NCBI GenBank assembly: GCA_011799875.1 | Contig: CM022297.1 | Location: 441,241,292-441,305,291 of the forward strand | Direction: 5' to 3' | Length of the DNA stretch: 64,000 nucleotides | Source: Thinopyrum elongatum | Lineage: Eukaryota > Streptophyta > Magnoliopsida > Poales > Poaceae | Shown: positions 34,891 through 46,882 of the stretch, in pieces | How the letters are laid out: each line of letters opens with the position of its first letter | Position numbering within the stretch: the first letter of the stretch is position 1 | Notes under the pieces: generated by a model | The model's input: the letters and a program-made list of their open reading frames with translations, nothing else | Told to the model about the DNA's origin: nothing | Databases searched by the model: none | Position numbers and translations under genes: made by a program

Positions 34891-36491
34891 TGATGTTTGC
34901 TTGAAGTACGTCGGTATTTCCCCAAAGAAGAAGGGATGATGTAGCACAGCAACGGTAGGTATTTCCCTCAGTGATGAGACCAAGGTTATAGAACCAGTAG
35001 GAGAACCAAGAAACACTACGTAAACAGCACCTGCACACAAAGAACAAATACTTGCAACCCGACGTGTTAAAGGGGTTGTCAATCCCTCTCGGGTAACGAC
35101 GCCAGAAATTGGCAAACGGACGTGAGATAAATTGTAGTAGATTGGATAAATAGATCGCGAATAAAATAAAGTGAAGCAAAATATTTTTGGGTTTTTAGAA
35201 ATATAGATCTGAAAATAAAAGTGGCAAATAAATAAAAAGGCAAATAGCAAAATAGATCTAAAAATATATGATGAGAAAATAGACCCGAGGGCCGTAGATT
35301 TCACTAGTGGCTTCTCTCGAGAAAAATAGCATACGGTGGGTAAACAAATTACTGTTGGGCAATTGATAGAACTTCAAATAATTATGACGATATCCAGGCA
35401 ATGATCATTATATAGGCATCACGTCCAAGATTAGTAGACCGACTCCTGCCTGCATCTACTACTATTACTCCACACATAGACCGCTATCCAGCATGCATCT
35501 AGTGTATTAAGTTCATGGAGAAACGGAGTAATGCAATAAGAACGATGACATGATGTAGACAAGATCTATTTATGTAGAAATAGACCCCATCTTGTTATCC
35601 TTAATAGCAACGATACATAGGTGTCGGTTCCCCTTCTGTCACTGGGATCAAGCACCGTAAGATCGAACCCATCACAAAGCACCTCTTCCCATGGCAAGAA
35701 AAATCGATCTAGTTGGCCTAACTAAACCAAAGATTCGAAGAAGAAATACGAGGCTATAAGTAATCATGCATATAAGAGATCAAAAGACTCAAATAACTTT
35801 CATGGATAAAAACATAGATTTGATCATAAACTCAAAGTTCATCGGATCCCAACAAACACACCGCAAAAAGAGTTACATCAAATAGATCTCCAAGAGACCA
35901 TTGTATTGAGAATCAAAAGAAAGAGAGGAAGCCATCTAGGTACTAACTACGGACCCGTAGGTCTACAATGAACTACTCACGCATCATCGGAGAGGCACCA
36001 ATGAGGATGATTAACCCCTCCGTGATGGTGTCTAGATTGGATCTGTTGTTTCTGGAACTTGTGGCGGCTGGAATTGGTTTTCGTCGACTCCCCTAGGGTT
36101 TCTGGAATATTGGGGTATTTATAGAGCAAAGAGGCGGTGCGGGAGGTGGCCGAGGTGGGCACAACCCACCTGGGCGCGCCTGGGCCCCCAGGCATGCTCT
36201 GGTGGGTTGTGCTCCCCTCGGAGCCCCCCTCAGGTACTTTCTTGGCCCAACATGTGTCTTCTGGTCCATAAAAAATCACCAAAAAGTTTTGCTGCGTTTG
36301 AACTCTGTTTAGTATTGATTTCCTGCGAAGTAAAAAAGAAGCAAAAAACAACAACTGGCACTGGGCACTATGTCAATAGGTTAGTCCCAAAAAATGATAT
36401 GAAGTTGCTATAAAACGATTGTAAAACATCCAAGAATGATAATATAACAGCATGGAACAATAAAAATTATAGATACGTTGGAGACATATCA
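34891..36491 (-). mobile_element. Athila-G 3' LTR
   Basis: Begins TGATATGTCTCC at 36491 (minus strand) after the polypurine tract GAATTAAGCTTGGGGATGC and ends ...AAACATCA at 34891. A TATA box (TATTTATA on the plus strand) is at 36116-36123. Confidence 0.93.
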
Positions 36492-38964
36492 GCATCCCCA
36501 AGCTTAATTCCTGCTCGTCCTCGAGTAAGTAAATGATAAAAACAGAATTTTTGATGTGGAATGCTGCCTAACTTGTTCATCACATATTGTTTTCTTTGTA
36601 GCATGGACATTTGGACTTTTATATGATTCAAAGCAATAGTCTAGTTTTGACATGAAGATTTCAATACTCAAGCATATCAACAAGCAACCATGTCTTTCAA
36701 AATATCAACACTAAAGCAAGTAATCCCTAGCCCATTATGCTCAATCATTGATCCATTCATGAAACACACTTGCATATTAGCTACACCCAATGCTCAAGTA
36801 CGATCATAGTGCCCCTTAGTTGGTGCTTTATAAGAGAAGATGGAGACTCAATAAAAATTGCATAAAGTAAAAGAAAGGCCCTTCGCAGAGGGAAGTATGG
36901 ATTTGTAGAGGTGCCAGAGCTCAAAGCGAAAAAAGTAGAGATACAACATTTTGGGTGGCATGCTTTTCGTGTCAACAAAAATGATCGAGTAGTTCCCAAT
37001 ACTTTCCATCCTAAATATATCATAGGCGGTTCCCAAACAGAAAATAAAGTTTATTCCTTTTTTCACCATACTTTCACTTTCCATGGCTAGCTGTATCCAC
37101 GGGTGACTTCCATACCAACACTTTCCAAGAAATTTATTATTTGACAACATAAAGTAAATTCATTTTTCATTTCGGGACTAGGCATCCCTAATACCTTTGC
37201 CGTACCCTCATGCAATGACAAGTGAATAAACACTCATCTTGAGAATAACACATCTAGCATGGAAATATATCAGCCACCCCCTACCGTTTCATGAGCGGTA
37301 CGAGCACACAAAAGAGAAATTTATTTTGAAATTAGAGATGGCACATACAAATTTACTTAGGACGGCACGGAAATACTGCATATAGGTAGGTATGGTGGAC
37401 TCATATGGCAAAACTGGTTTAAGGATTTTGGATGCACAAGTAGTGATCATACTTAATGCAAATGAAGGCTAGCAAAAGATTGAGAAGCATCCAACCAAGA
37501 AACGAAAAATCTCATAAGCGAGCATTAAGCATAACTAACACCGAATAATGCACCACAAGTAGCATGTAATTTCATTGCATAACTATTGACTTTCATGCTT
37601 GCATAGGGAATCACAAACCTTAACACCAATATTCTTACTAAATCATAATTACTCATCAACATGACTCACATATTATATCAACATATCACAAAACTATTGC
37701 AAGGAATCAAGTTTATTTTGTCCAATGATCTTCATGAAAGTTTTTATTATATCCCTCTTGAATATCTATCACTTTGGGACTAATTTCATAAGTTGCTTTT
37801 GATAGCTCAAACAAATCTAAGTGAAGATCATGAGCATAAAATTTTCTTCTCTCAAAATAATTTAAGTGAAGCAAGAGAGAATTTCTAAAAAAATACTAAC
37901 TCTCAAATAAATCTAAGTGAAGCATGAGAGCATTTCTTCAAAAATACTAAAGCACACCATGCTGAAAAAGATATAAGTGAAGCACTAGAGCAATTCCATA
38001 GCTCATAAAGATTTAAGTGAAGCATAAAGAGCAATTCTAACAAGTCATAGCATAATTTTGGCTCCCTCAAATAGGTGTGTCTAGCAAGGATTCATGACTT
38101 AAAATAAAAAGCAAAACAAGCAAAGACTCTTATCATACAAGACGCTCCAAGCAAAACTCATGATATGTGACGAATAAAAATATAGCTCCAAGTAAAATAC
38201 CGATGGTCGTTAGAAGAAAGAGGGGATGCCACTCAGGCATCCCCAAGCTTTGTTGCTTGATTCTCTTTGGATAATGGCTTGGGGTGCCATGGGGCATCCC
38301 CAAGCTTAGGCTCTTCTTACTCCTTATTCCTTCATCCATCGTAATCTCACCCAAAACTTGAAAACATCAATCACACAAAACTCAACAAAACCTTCGTGTG
38401 ATCTGTTAGTATAAGAAAATCAATTTTACTTTAAGTACTGTAGAAAACCCATTCAAATTTTGTTCTTGCATTATATATACTATATTCTAACTTTACCATG
38501 GCTTATAATCTCCAATACAAACCATAGATTCATCAAAATAAGCACACAATGCAAAGAAAACAGAAACTGTCAAAAACAGAACAGTCTGCAAAGATACGAA
38601 TTTTTCTCATACTTATATAACTATAAAAATTCTGAAAAAAATTTAAAACAGAGGAAATTTGTATATAAATCTTGTGTAAAAAATTCAGGATTTTTAGTAG
38701 CTTCTGTGAAGTTTAAAAATTGTTTGACTGGATGCAAAAGTTTCTGTTTTCCAACAAGATCAAATCAACTATCACCAAAGCTATCCTAAAGGCTTTACTT
38801 GGCACAAACACTAATTAAAACACAAAAAACACAATCATAACAGTAGCATAATTGTCCAAACACCCAAGAACAGAAATAAAAAGACAAAAATAAATTTTAT
38901 CCATTGGGTTGCCTCCCAACAAGCGCTATCGTTTTACGCCCTTAGCTAGGCATAATGCAAAGAT
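36492..38964 (-). mobile_element. Athila-G 3' internal non-coding region
   Basis: 2.5 kb, AT-rich, collinear with 516-2980 of Athila-A. No pol coding. Contains short repeats of 'AAGTGAAGC' motifs (37820-38040) and two 'GCATCCCCAAGCTT' motifs (38238 and 38297) that copy the polypurine-tract sequence. Confidence 0.85.
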
Positions 38965-41045
38965 CTAAGTATTGTCATCTTTGTTTCTAGATCCATAAGA
39001 TGACCTCATGATTGATTCATATGGTGGCTTAATTCTTGTTCTAGGGAAGTGTTCCATACCCTTTCTCAAAGGAAATTGGAATTTGATGTTCCCTTCTTTC
39101 ATATCAATCACGGCACCTATAGTGCGCAAAAACAGTCTACCAAGAATAATTGGACAAGACGGATTGCAATCAATATCAAGAACAATAAAATCTATGGGCA
39201 CATAATTCCTATTTGCAAGAATAAGAACATCATTAATTCTTCCCATAGGCTTTTTAATAGTAGAATCCGCCAAGTGCAAATTTAAAGAACATTCTTCAAT
39301 ATCGGTAAGACCAAGCACATCACATAAAGATTTCAGAATTGTAGAAACACTAGCACCTAAATCACACAAAGCAAAACACTCATATTTTTAATCTTGACTT
39401 TGATAGTAGGTTCCCATTCATCATGTAATTTTCTAGGGATTGAGACCTCTAATTCAAACTTTTCTTCCAAAGCTTTCATCATAGCATCAACAATATGTTT
39501 AGTAAAAGCTTTATTTTGTTCATAGGCATGGGGTGAATTCATCATGGATTGCAACAAAGAAATACAATCAATCAAAGAGCAATTATCATAATTAAAGTCT
39601 TTGTAATCCAAAAGAGTGGGCACATCACTAGTTAAAGTTTTGACCTCTCCAAACCCATTTTTATCAATTTTCTCAACAAGATTTCCACCCTCCAAATTAT
39701 CGGGACGCCTTCTAGCTAAAGTTGACTCTTCTTCAGTCCCTTTTTCATCAATTTTAATTTTACTAAACAAGGAATCAATGGAAGAAACACCAATCACTTT
39801 AAGATCTTCATCATTTTTGTGAAAGCAATCACTGGAAAACGCTTTTTCTAAAAATTCTCTTCTAGCTCTAAGCATAGCGGTTCTTTTCTTACTTTCATCC
39901 ATAGAAACATATAAAGCTTTAATTGATTCTTCAACCTTAGGCACAAAAAATTTCATCTTGAGATTTTCTACATCATGAGAAATTCTATCAACGCTTCTAG
40001 ACAAATCATCAATCTTACTCAATTTTTCTTCGATCGTAGTATTAAAATTCTTTTGAGAATTGATAAATTCTTTAATATTATTCCCAAAATTAGAGGTGTT
40101 CCTATTATTATTATAAGAAGGATTACCATAGGAATTACCATAATTATTAGAGGAATTACTAGGAAATGGCCTAGGATTAAAATTACCTCTATAAGCATTG
40201 TTATTGAAATTGTTTCGAGAGATAAAATTCACATCTACGGCATCACTATTTTGCTCAATCAAGGTAGACAAAGGCACATCATTAAAATCAATAGGAGCAC
40301 TTTTATTAGCAACCAATTTCATAAGAGCATCAACTTTTGCACTCAAAGAAGAAATTTCTTCAACCGAATTAACCTTTTTACTAGTAGGAGCTCTTTCAGT
40401 ATGCCATTGTGAATAATTTGCCATAATATTGTCTAGCAATTTAGTAGCTTCACCCAAAGTAATTTCCATAAAAGTACGACCCGCGGCGGAATCTAAAAGA
40501 TTTCTAGAAACAAAATTCAAACCCGCATAAAAATTTTGTATGATCATCCAAAGATTTAAACCATGAGTAGGACAATTTCTTAGCATCAATTTCATTCTTT
40601 CCCAAGATTGCGCAACATGTTCATGCTCAAGTTGCTTAAAATTCATGATTTGCGTCCTAAGTGAAATAATTTTCGTGGGAAAAAAATACTTAGTAATAAA
40701 AGCATCTTTGTACTTATCCCAAGAATTGATACTATTGCGAGGCAAAGAAGAAAACCAAATTTTTGCACGATCTCGCAAAGAAAACGGGAATAATTTCAAC
40801 TTCACAATATCATTGTCCACATCTTTTTTCTTTTGCATATCGCATAATTCCACGAATGTGTTAAGATGGGATGCGGCATCCTCACTAGGAGTACAGGAAA
40901 ATTGATCTTTCATAACAAGATTCAACAAAGCGGCATTAATATCACAAGACTACGCACTAGTGGCGAGAGGAGCAATCGGAGTGCTAATAAAATCATTGTT
41001 GTTGGTATTGGAGAAATCACACAACTTGGTGTTCTCTTGAGTCAT
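38965..41045 (-). pseudogene. Athila-G gag and aspartic protease
   Basis: The likely start is MTQENTKLCDF at 41045; one in-frame TAG follows about 31 codons later (near 40950). From 40928 to 39357 is a 523-codon open frame with a retrotransposon gag domain ('WDKYKDAFITKYFFPTKI', residues ~70-90, and 'RLRN'-type helices), an Asn-rich linker (~245-290) and a coiled-coil part. A frameshift near 39380 leads to the protease frame (39369-38965) with CDLGASVS, the DxGA active-site motif, and the 'IILGRLFLRT' segment. The frame ends YGSRNKDDNT at 38965; no RT follows. Gag would form particles and protease would mature them. Of the elements here this is the only near-intact gag. Confidence 0.88.
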
Positions 41046-41233
41046 CGTGACTACGCAACAAGATTGCACTCAAAAACAGATCTGACGAGAAAACGGCAAA
41101 CGAAAAAGAGGGCTAATAAAACGGCGAATTTTTGTGAAGTGGGGGAGAGGAAAACGAGAGGCAAATGACAAATAATGTAAATTGCAAGGAGATGAGATTT
41201 GTGATTAGGAACCTGGTAGATGTTGATGATGTC

Positions 41234-41251
41234 TCCCCGGCAACGGCGCCA
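41234..41251 (-). other. Primer binding site of Athila-G (tRNA-Asp type)
   Basis: Minus strand TGGCGCCGTTGCCGGGGA, complementary to the tRNA-Asp 3' end, 11 bp inside the 5' LTR. Confidence 0.9.
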
Positions 41252-41262
41252 GAAATTCCTTT

Positions 41263-42815
41263 TGATGTTTGCTTGAACTACGTTGGTATTTCCCCAAAGA
41301 GGAAGGGATGATGCAGCACAGCAACGGTAGGTATTTCCCTCAGTGATGAGACCAAGGTTATCAAACCAGTAGGAGAACCAAGCAGCACTACGTAAACAGC
41401 ACCTGCACACAAAGAACAAATACTTGCAACCCGACGTGTTAAAGGGGTTTTCAATCCCTCTCGGGTAACGGTGCCAGAAATTGGCAAACGGACGTGAGAT
41501 AAATTGTAGTAGATTGGATAAATAGATCGTGAATAAACTAAAGTGAAGCAAAATATTTTTGGGTTTTTAGAAATATAGATCTGAAAATATATGCTGAGAA
41601 AATAGACCCGGAGGCCGTAGATTTCACTAGTGGCTTCTCTCGAGAAAAATAGCATATGGTGGGTAAACAAATTACTGTTGGGCAATTGATAGAACTTCAA
41701 ATAATTATGACGATATCCAGGCAATGATCATTATATAGGCATCACGTCGAAGATTAGTAGACCGACTCCTGCCTGCATCTACTACTATTACTCCACACAT
41801 CGACCGCTATCCAGCATGCATCTAGTGTATTAAGTTCATGGAGAAACGGAGTAATGCAATAAGAACAATGACATGATGTAGACAAGATCTATTTATGTAG
41901 AAATAGACCCCATCTTGTTATCCTTAATAGCAACGATACATACGTGTCGGTTCCCCTTCTGTCACTGGGATCAAGCACCGTAAGATCGAACCCATCACAA
42001 AGCACCTCTTCCCATGGCAAGAAAAATTGATCTAGTTGGCCTAACTAAACCAAAGATTCGAAAAAGAAATACGAGGCTATAAGTAATCATGCATATAAGA
42101 GATCAAAAGACTCAAATAACTTTCATGGATAAAAACATAGATCTGATCATAAACTCAAAGTTCATCGGATCCCAACAAACACACCGCAAAAAGAGTTACA
42201 TCAAATAGATCTCCAAGAGACCATTGTATTGAGAATCAAAAGAGAGAGAGGAAGCCATCTAGCTACTAACTACGGACCCATAGGTCTACAATGAACTACT
42301 CACGCATCATCGGAGAGGCACCAATGAGGATGATGAACCCCTTCGTGATGGTGTCTAGATTGGATCTGAGGTTTCTGGAACTTGCGGCGGCTGGAATTGA
42401 TTTTCGTCGACTCCCCTAGGGTTTCTGGAATATTGGGGTATTTATAGAGCAAAGAGGCGGTGCGGGAGGTGGATGAGGTGGGCACAACCCACCTGGGCAC
42501 GCCTTGGCCCCCAGGCGCGCCCTGGTGGGTTGTGCTCCCCTCGGAGCCCCCCTCAGGTACTTTCTTGGCCCAACTTGTGTCTTCTGGTCCAGAAAAAATC
42601 ACCAAAAAGTTTCGCTGCGTTTGGACTCCGTTTGGTATTGATTTCCTGCGAAGTAAAAAACAAGCAAAAAACACCAACTGGCACTGGGCACTATGTCAAT
42701 AGGTTAGTCCCAAAAAATGATATAAAGTTGCTATAAAATGATTGTAAAACATCCAAGAATGATAATATAACAGCATGGAACAATCAAAAATTATAGATAC
42801 GTTGGAGACGTATCA
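41263..42815 (-). mobile_element. Athila-G 5' LTR
   Basis: Begins TGATACGTCTCC at 42815 (minus strand) and ends ...AAACATCA at 41263. It is shorter than the 3' LTR (1553 versus 1601 bp), mainly from a missing block where the 3' LTR has the AATAAAAGTGGCAAATAAAT-type segment (35215-35250). Confidence 0.93.
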
Positions 42816-42820
42816 ACGTT
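42816..42820. repeat. TSD ACGTT of Athila-G, right
   Basis: Partner of 34886-34890. Confidence 0.95.
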
Positions 42821-45072
42821 TTCCGGTAGAAGCCCCCTCAATGCAACCGGAAGCAGTTGCGTCATAATCACGTGGCAGTCATGAGACTTTAGGTTCTGAA
42901 ACTTTTTCTCTGCCATATTTATTATTCCCTTTATATTCGACGAGAAGTCAGACGGGACCTTCATACTGAGCAGGCATTCAAAGAAGATTTCCTTCTTTTC
43001 TTTGGTAAGAGCGTAGCTGGCAGGACCTTCATACTGCTTTGGAGGCATGCCGTCTTTTTCATGCACACGTTGCTGGTCCTTCCGTGCCTCCGGTGTATCT
43101 TTTGTCTTCCCATACACGCCCAAGAAGCCTAGCAGGTTCACGCAAAGATTCTTCGTCATGTGCATCACGTCGATTGCAGAGCGGACCTCTAGGTCTTTAC
43201 AATAGGGTAGGTCCCAAAATATAGATTTCTTCTTTCACATGGGTGCGCGTCCCTCAGCGTCATTCGGAATAGATAGTCCGCCGGGACTCTTTCCAAAGAT
43301 TACTTGTAAATCATTGACCATAGCAAGTATGTGATAACCAGTACGGACGGCGGGTTTCTTCCGGTGATCTGCCTCGCATTTGAAATGCTTGCCTTTCTTT
43401 CGACATTGATGGTTGGTCGGAAGAAATCGATGATGTCCCAGGTACACATTCTTCCTGCATTTGTCCAAATATATACTTTCGGTGTTATATAAACAGTGCG
43501 TGCATGCGTGGTATCCCTTGTTTGTCTGTCCTGAAAGGTTACTGAGAGCAGGCCAATCATTGATGGTTACAAACAGCAACGCATGTAGGTCAAATTCCTC
43601 CTGGTCGTGCTCATCCCACACACATACACCTTTTCCATTCCACAGCTGTAAAAGTTCTTCAACTAATGGCCTTAGGTACACATCAATGTCGTTGCCGGGT
43701 TGCTTAGGGCCTTGGATGAGCACTGGCATCATAATGAACTTCCGCTTCATGTACAACCAAGGAGGAAGGTTATAGATACATAGAGTCACGGGCCAGGTGC
43801 TATGATTGCTGCTCTGCTCCCCAAAAGGATTGATGCCATCCGTGCTTAAACCAAACCATACGTTCCTTGCGTCACCTGCAAAGTCCCCCCACGTTCTCTC
43901 GATTTTTCTCCACTGCGACCCGTCAGCGGTTGCTCTCAACTTCCCGTCTTTCTTACGGTCCTCTTTGTGCCATCGCATCAACTTGGCATGCTCTTTGTTT
44001 CTGAACAGACGTTTCAACCGTGGTATTATAGGAGCATACCACATCACCTTGGCAGGAACCCTCTTCCTGGGGCGCTCGCCCTCAACATCACCAGGGTCAT
44101 CTCGTCTGATCTTATACCGCAATGCACCGCATACCGGGCATGCGTTCAATTCCTCGTACTCACCACGGTAGAGGATGCAGTCATTAGGGCATGCATGTAT
44201 CTTCTGCACCTCTAATTCTATAGGGCAGACAATCTTCTTTGCTTCGTACGTACTGTCGGGCAATTCGTTATCCTTTGGAAGCTTCTTCTTCAATATTTTC
44301 AGTAGCTTCCCAAATCCCTTGTCAGTTACACCATTCTCTGCCTTCCATTGCAGCAATTCCAGTGTGGTACCGAGCTTTGTGTTGCCATCTTCGCAATTTG
44401 GGTACAACCATTTTTTGTGATCCTCTAACATGCGATCGAACTTCAACTTCTCCCTTTCACTTTCGCATTCTCTCTGTGCATCAACAATGACCCGGCGAAG
44501 ATCATCGTCAGGCACATCATCTGGTTCCTCTTGATCTTCAACTTCCCTTATTGCAGCATCATCGTATTCAGGGGGCGGATAGTTGTCATCATCCTCTTCT
44601 TCTTCGTTGTCTTCCATCATAACCTCTCTTTCTCCGTGCTTGGTCCAAACATTATAGTGTGGCATGAAACCCTTCTCAAGCAGGTGGATGTGAAGGGTTT
44701 TTGAGTCAGAGTAAGCCTTTGTATTCCCATAGATAGGGCATGGACAACAGATAAAACCATTCTGCTTGTTTGCCTCAGCCACTTCGAGAAAATTATGCAG
44801 GCCCTTAATGTACTCGGAGGTGCGTCTGTCACCGTACATCCATTGCCGGTTCATCTGCGTGCATTATATATAATTAAGTGTGTCAAAAACCATTACAGAA
44901 CATCATGAATAGAGAAGTGACCAAATTAATAAAAGTTCATCATCACATTAAAACCAAAGTACAGTAGTGATCAAATGTTATTACTGAAAAAATAAATACA
45001 TATAGTTCATACATAATTCTCATTGAACAACATATAGCTCTCTAGAACATCTAATTAAAACATACATTGAAA

Positions 45073-45378
45073 CTATGTAAACCATTTCAATGCAACAACA
45101 AATGCGATCATAATCGCAACTAAGGTAACAATTGATCCAACGGCATAATGAGACCAAGCCTCGGTATGAATGGCAATTTTTTAATCTTTCTAATCTTCAA
45201 GCGCATTTTATCCATCTTGATCTTGTGATCATCGACGACATCCGCAACATGCAACTCCAATTCCATCTTCTCCTCCTCAATTCTTTTCAATTTTTTCTTC
45301 AAGTAATCGTTTTCTTTTTCAACTAAATTTAACCTCTCGACAAGAGGGTCGGTTGGAATTTCCAGTTCACATACCTCC
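45073..45378 (-). pseudogene. CACTA-associated coiled-coil plus membrane-segment ORF, frameshifted
   Basis: An exon starting after ATCTAG at 45378 encodes a Glu/Lys-rich coiled coil ('KKKLKRIEEEKMELELHVAD'). Near 45178, at an A/T run, the frame shifts; the other frame continues with 'IHTEAWSHYAVGS' and a hydrophobic segment (VTLVAIMIAFVVAL) and stops at 45073. This small ORF precedes TNP2 in several grass CACTA elements as I recall; its role is unknown. Confidence 0.6.
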
Positions 45379-45940
45379 TAGATAAAAACATCTATGTCAC
45401 GTTGGTCGGCATAATTGTCATAAACACTAAATGAAACAAATAGTTGTAAAAGATAATATACCACATCCGAATCATAGACAGGACGAGGGCCGATGGGAGC
45501 GGATACCAAAACCATCGCACTATATAATAAAAAATAATAATAAAATTAAGAAAATTATACAAGCATCTATCTAAATCATACAAGTAAGAATTTTTTTCTT
45601 TTAGAAAAAAGATAAGAAGAAGAGGCTCATCACGATGGTGCCGGTGACGAGATCGGCGCGGGCGATCGACGACGGTGAGGACGGGGACGGGACAGGACGG
45701 ACCGGCAAATCTAGACAAATCTTGAGGAAAATGGAGCTTGGACAAGGAGCTTCGAGAGGAGAAAGCTTAAGTGTGGCTCGGGCATTTCATCGAACACCTC
45801 ATGTGCATAGGAGATGAGCTAGAGCAACACACACCTCTCCCACGTCCGGCCAAAAAAACAGAGCAGTGACTCTGTTCGCGGGCAGGGGCGGGGGTATATA
45901 TAGGGATCTCTTTAGTCCCAGTTGGTGGCCAAAGCTCCGT

Positions 45941-45952
45941 TTTCTACCAGTG
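45941..45952 (-). repeat. CACTA 5' terminal inverted repeat
   Basis: Minus strand CACTGGTAGAAA, the standard CACTA end. It is followed outside by CAT (plus strand; ATG on the minus strand), identical to the 3-bp flank of the other end at 9024-9026. Subterminal 'AGTCCCAGTTGGTGGCC' is adjacent. Confidence 0.92.
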
Positions 45953-46438
45953 CATCATCCTTCCATTTAGTTTCGGTTCATCTGAGAGCATCTCCATGTC
46001 GTCCAACCACTTCGTCGCCGCGCAAGAACGGAAAGAGGAGGACAACGCCAAAAAGATAATAACCCATGGTGTTCGACGGAGAAATAGACGACCTAAGAAG
46101 CGGAGGCAACAAAATCCGAGGAGGAAAAAGAGAAGCGCACTTTCAACCAAGGCGGCACCGATGATAGCCACTCCATAATCGCACAGGAAAGCAAGGAGCG
46201 GGACACCACCAAAAAGATCGTGACCCATGGCGTCCGGTCAGACAAAGAGATACCCTAGTAACAACAATAGCAAGAGCTGAGGAGGAAGCGAGAAGCACGC
46301 CTTTGACAACGCAAACGCCGAGGGGCTGGAAAAGGTGATGTTCGCCATGGCCATGGCCCCCAAAGACCCTCTACAGTGGCTGGAAGAAGTGACCAAGAAC
46401 TCCACCTATCTGAGCCGTCAGCACAAAAAGAGTAGGTA
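45953..46438. other. CACTA 5' flank: Lys/Arg-rich low-identity repeats, no clear gene
   Basis: Two related blocks (46040-46110 and 46195-46250) share 'AAAAAGAT...TGACCCATGGNGT'. Plus-strand frames are Lys/Arg-rich ('RRRNRRPKKRRQQN') and broken. A short frame at 46330-46430 reads 'MAPKDPLQWLEEVTKNSTYL'. This may be a decayed gene fragment; I do not recognise it. Confidence 0.4.
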
Positions 46439-46447
46439 GTAGTTTTT

Positions 46448-46861
46448 CGATAATCCAACCTGGAGCCCAGGCTCAGATTAGCCCGGTGAACAGTACCTCA
46501 ATTTAAAATACAAAAAAACCTTAAAAAATTTCAAATTTTTTTGTGGTGCAAGATGCTCCTGTGCGTGAACTCCGTGCAAAATTTTGTGAAGTTTGGCCAT
46601 TCGAGGAGCTCGCGGCAAAAAAGACAAAATCAGGCATGAACAGTGTGATTTTCAAAAGTTTCTCAGACATCTGAAATTTGTCTTTTTTGCCACGAGCTCC
46701 TCGTATGTCCAAACTTCACAAAATTTTGCACGGAGTTCACATACAGGAGCATCTAGCACCACAAAAAAAATTGGAATTTTTTGAACATTTTTTTTTATTT
46801 CAAATGGTGGTACTGTTCATGCCCGGGCTCATCTGAGCCCGGGCACCAAATCGCCGCTTCC
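46448..46861. mobile_element. Mutator-type MITE H1 (foldback)
   Basis: 414 bp whose halves are inverted copies over nearly the whole length (CAAAATTTTGTGAAGTTTGG and its inverse). Flanked by a perfect 9-bp TSD GTAGTTTTT (46439-46447, 46862-46870). The same family occurs at 52128 and 53041. No coding capacity; the transcript would be a long hairpin. Confidence 0.9.
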
Positions 46862-46882
46862 GTAGTTTTTATCTTATTTTCA

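Larger units (their letters stand above)
34891..42815 (-). mobile_element. Athila-G: complete, non-autonomous LTR element
   Basis: 7925 bp with both LTRs (1601 and 1553 bp), tRNA-Asp primer site, polypurine tract and perfect ACGTT target duplication. It sits in the TNP2 gene, same strand. The internal 4.77 kb encodes gag and protease but no reverse transcriptase, RNase H or integrase, so the enzymes must have come from a related autonomous element. The intact structure and TSD suggest a fairly recent insertion. Confidence 0.95.
33625..44854 (-). pseudogene. CACTA TNP2-type transposase, single frame with nonsense mutations, split by element G
   Basis: Starts MNRQWMYGDRR at 44854 after a splice acceptor (CACGCAG). 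Domains: transposase-associated N-terminal Cys-rich segment (residues ~1-75, 'CCPCPIYGN'), an acidic stretch (~85-130), a Cys-X2-Cys zinc-like segment ('ACPVCGALRY', ~240), the Transposase_21 catalytic core (~330-560, with 'STDGINPFGEQSS' and 'INDWPALSNLSGQ'), a DUF4218-like segment (34872-34516), a DUF4216-like segment ('YYGHDFKVPLFRCKCV', ~34050) and a Lys-rich tail ending at 33625. The frame is continuous across the removed G element (TSD ACGTT) and breaks only at four stops: 43235, 34882, 34516 and 33898. Total about 1,100 codons, full family length. It would cut and join the CACTA ends; this copy is dead unless the stops are read through. Confidence 0.9.
29485..45952 (-). mobile_element. 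CACTA transposon, 5' half
   Basis: On the minus strand begins CACTGGTAGAAA at 45952 (3-bp flank ATG on the minus strand), then a short coiled-coil/TM gene, the TNP2 transposase gene, a ~1.3-kb AT-rich spacer, hairpin motifs at 31855-32110, and the first exons of the second gene up to 29485. Without element G (34891-42815) this half is about 8.5 kb; with the 3' half at 5405-9023 the whole CACTA would be about 12 kb, normal for an autonomous grass element. Confidence 0.9.

Noticed and set aside
43461..44490. Several plus-strand frames over 80 codons
   Set aside because: Antisense shadows of the TNP2 transposase gene.
5405..45952. Two independent CACTA elements on opposite strands
   Set aside because: Identical TSDs at both the inner (GTATG) and outer (ATG) ends and the in-frame continuation make a single split element far more likely.
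45944..46228. Minus-strand ORF of 94 codons with hydrophobic stretches
   Set aside because: It runs across the CACTA terminus at 45952, so it cannot be an original gene frame; the antisense plus frame is broken and Lys/Arg-rich.
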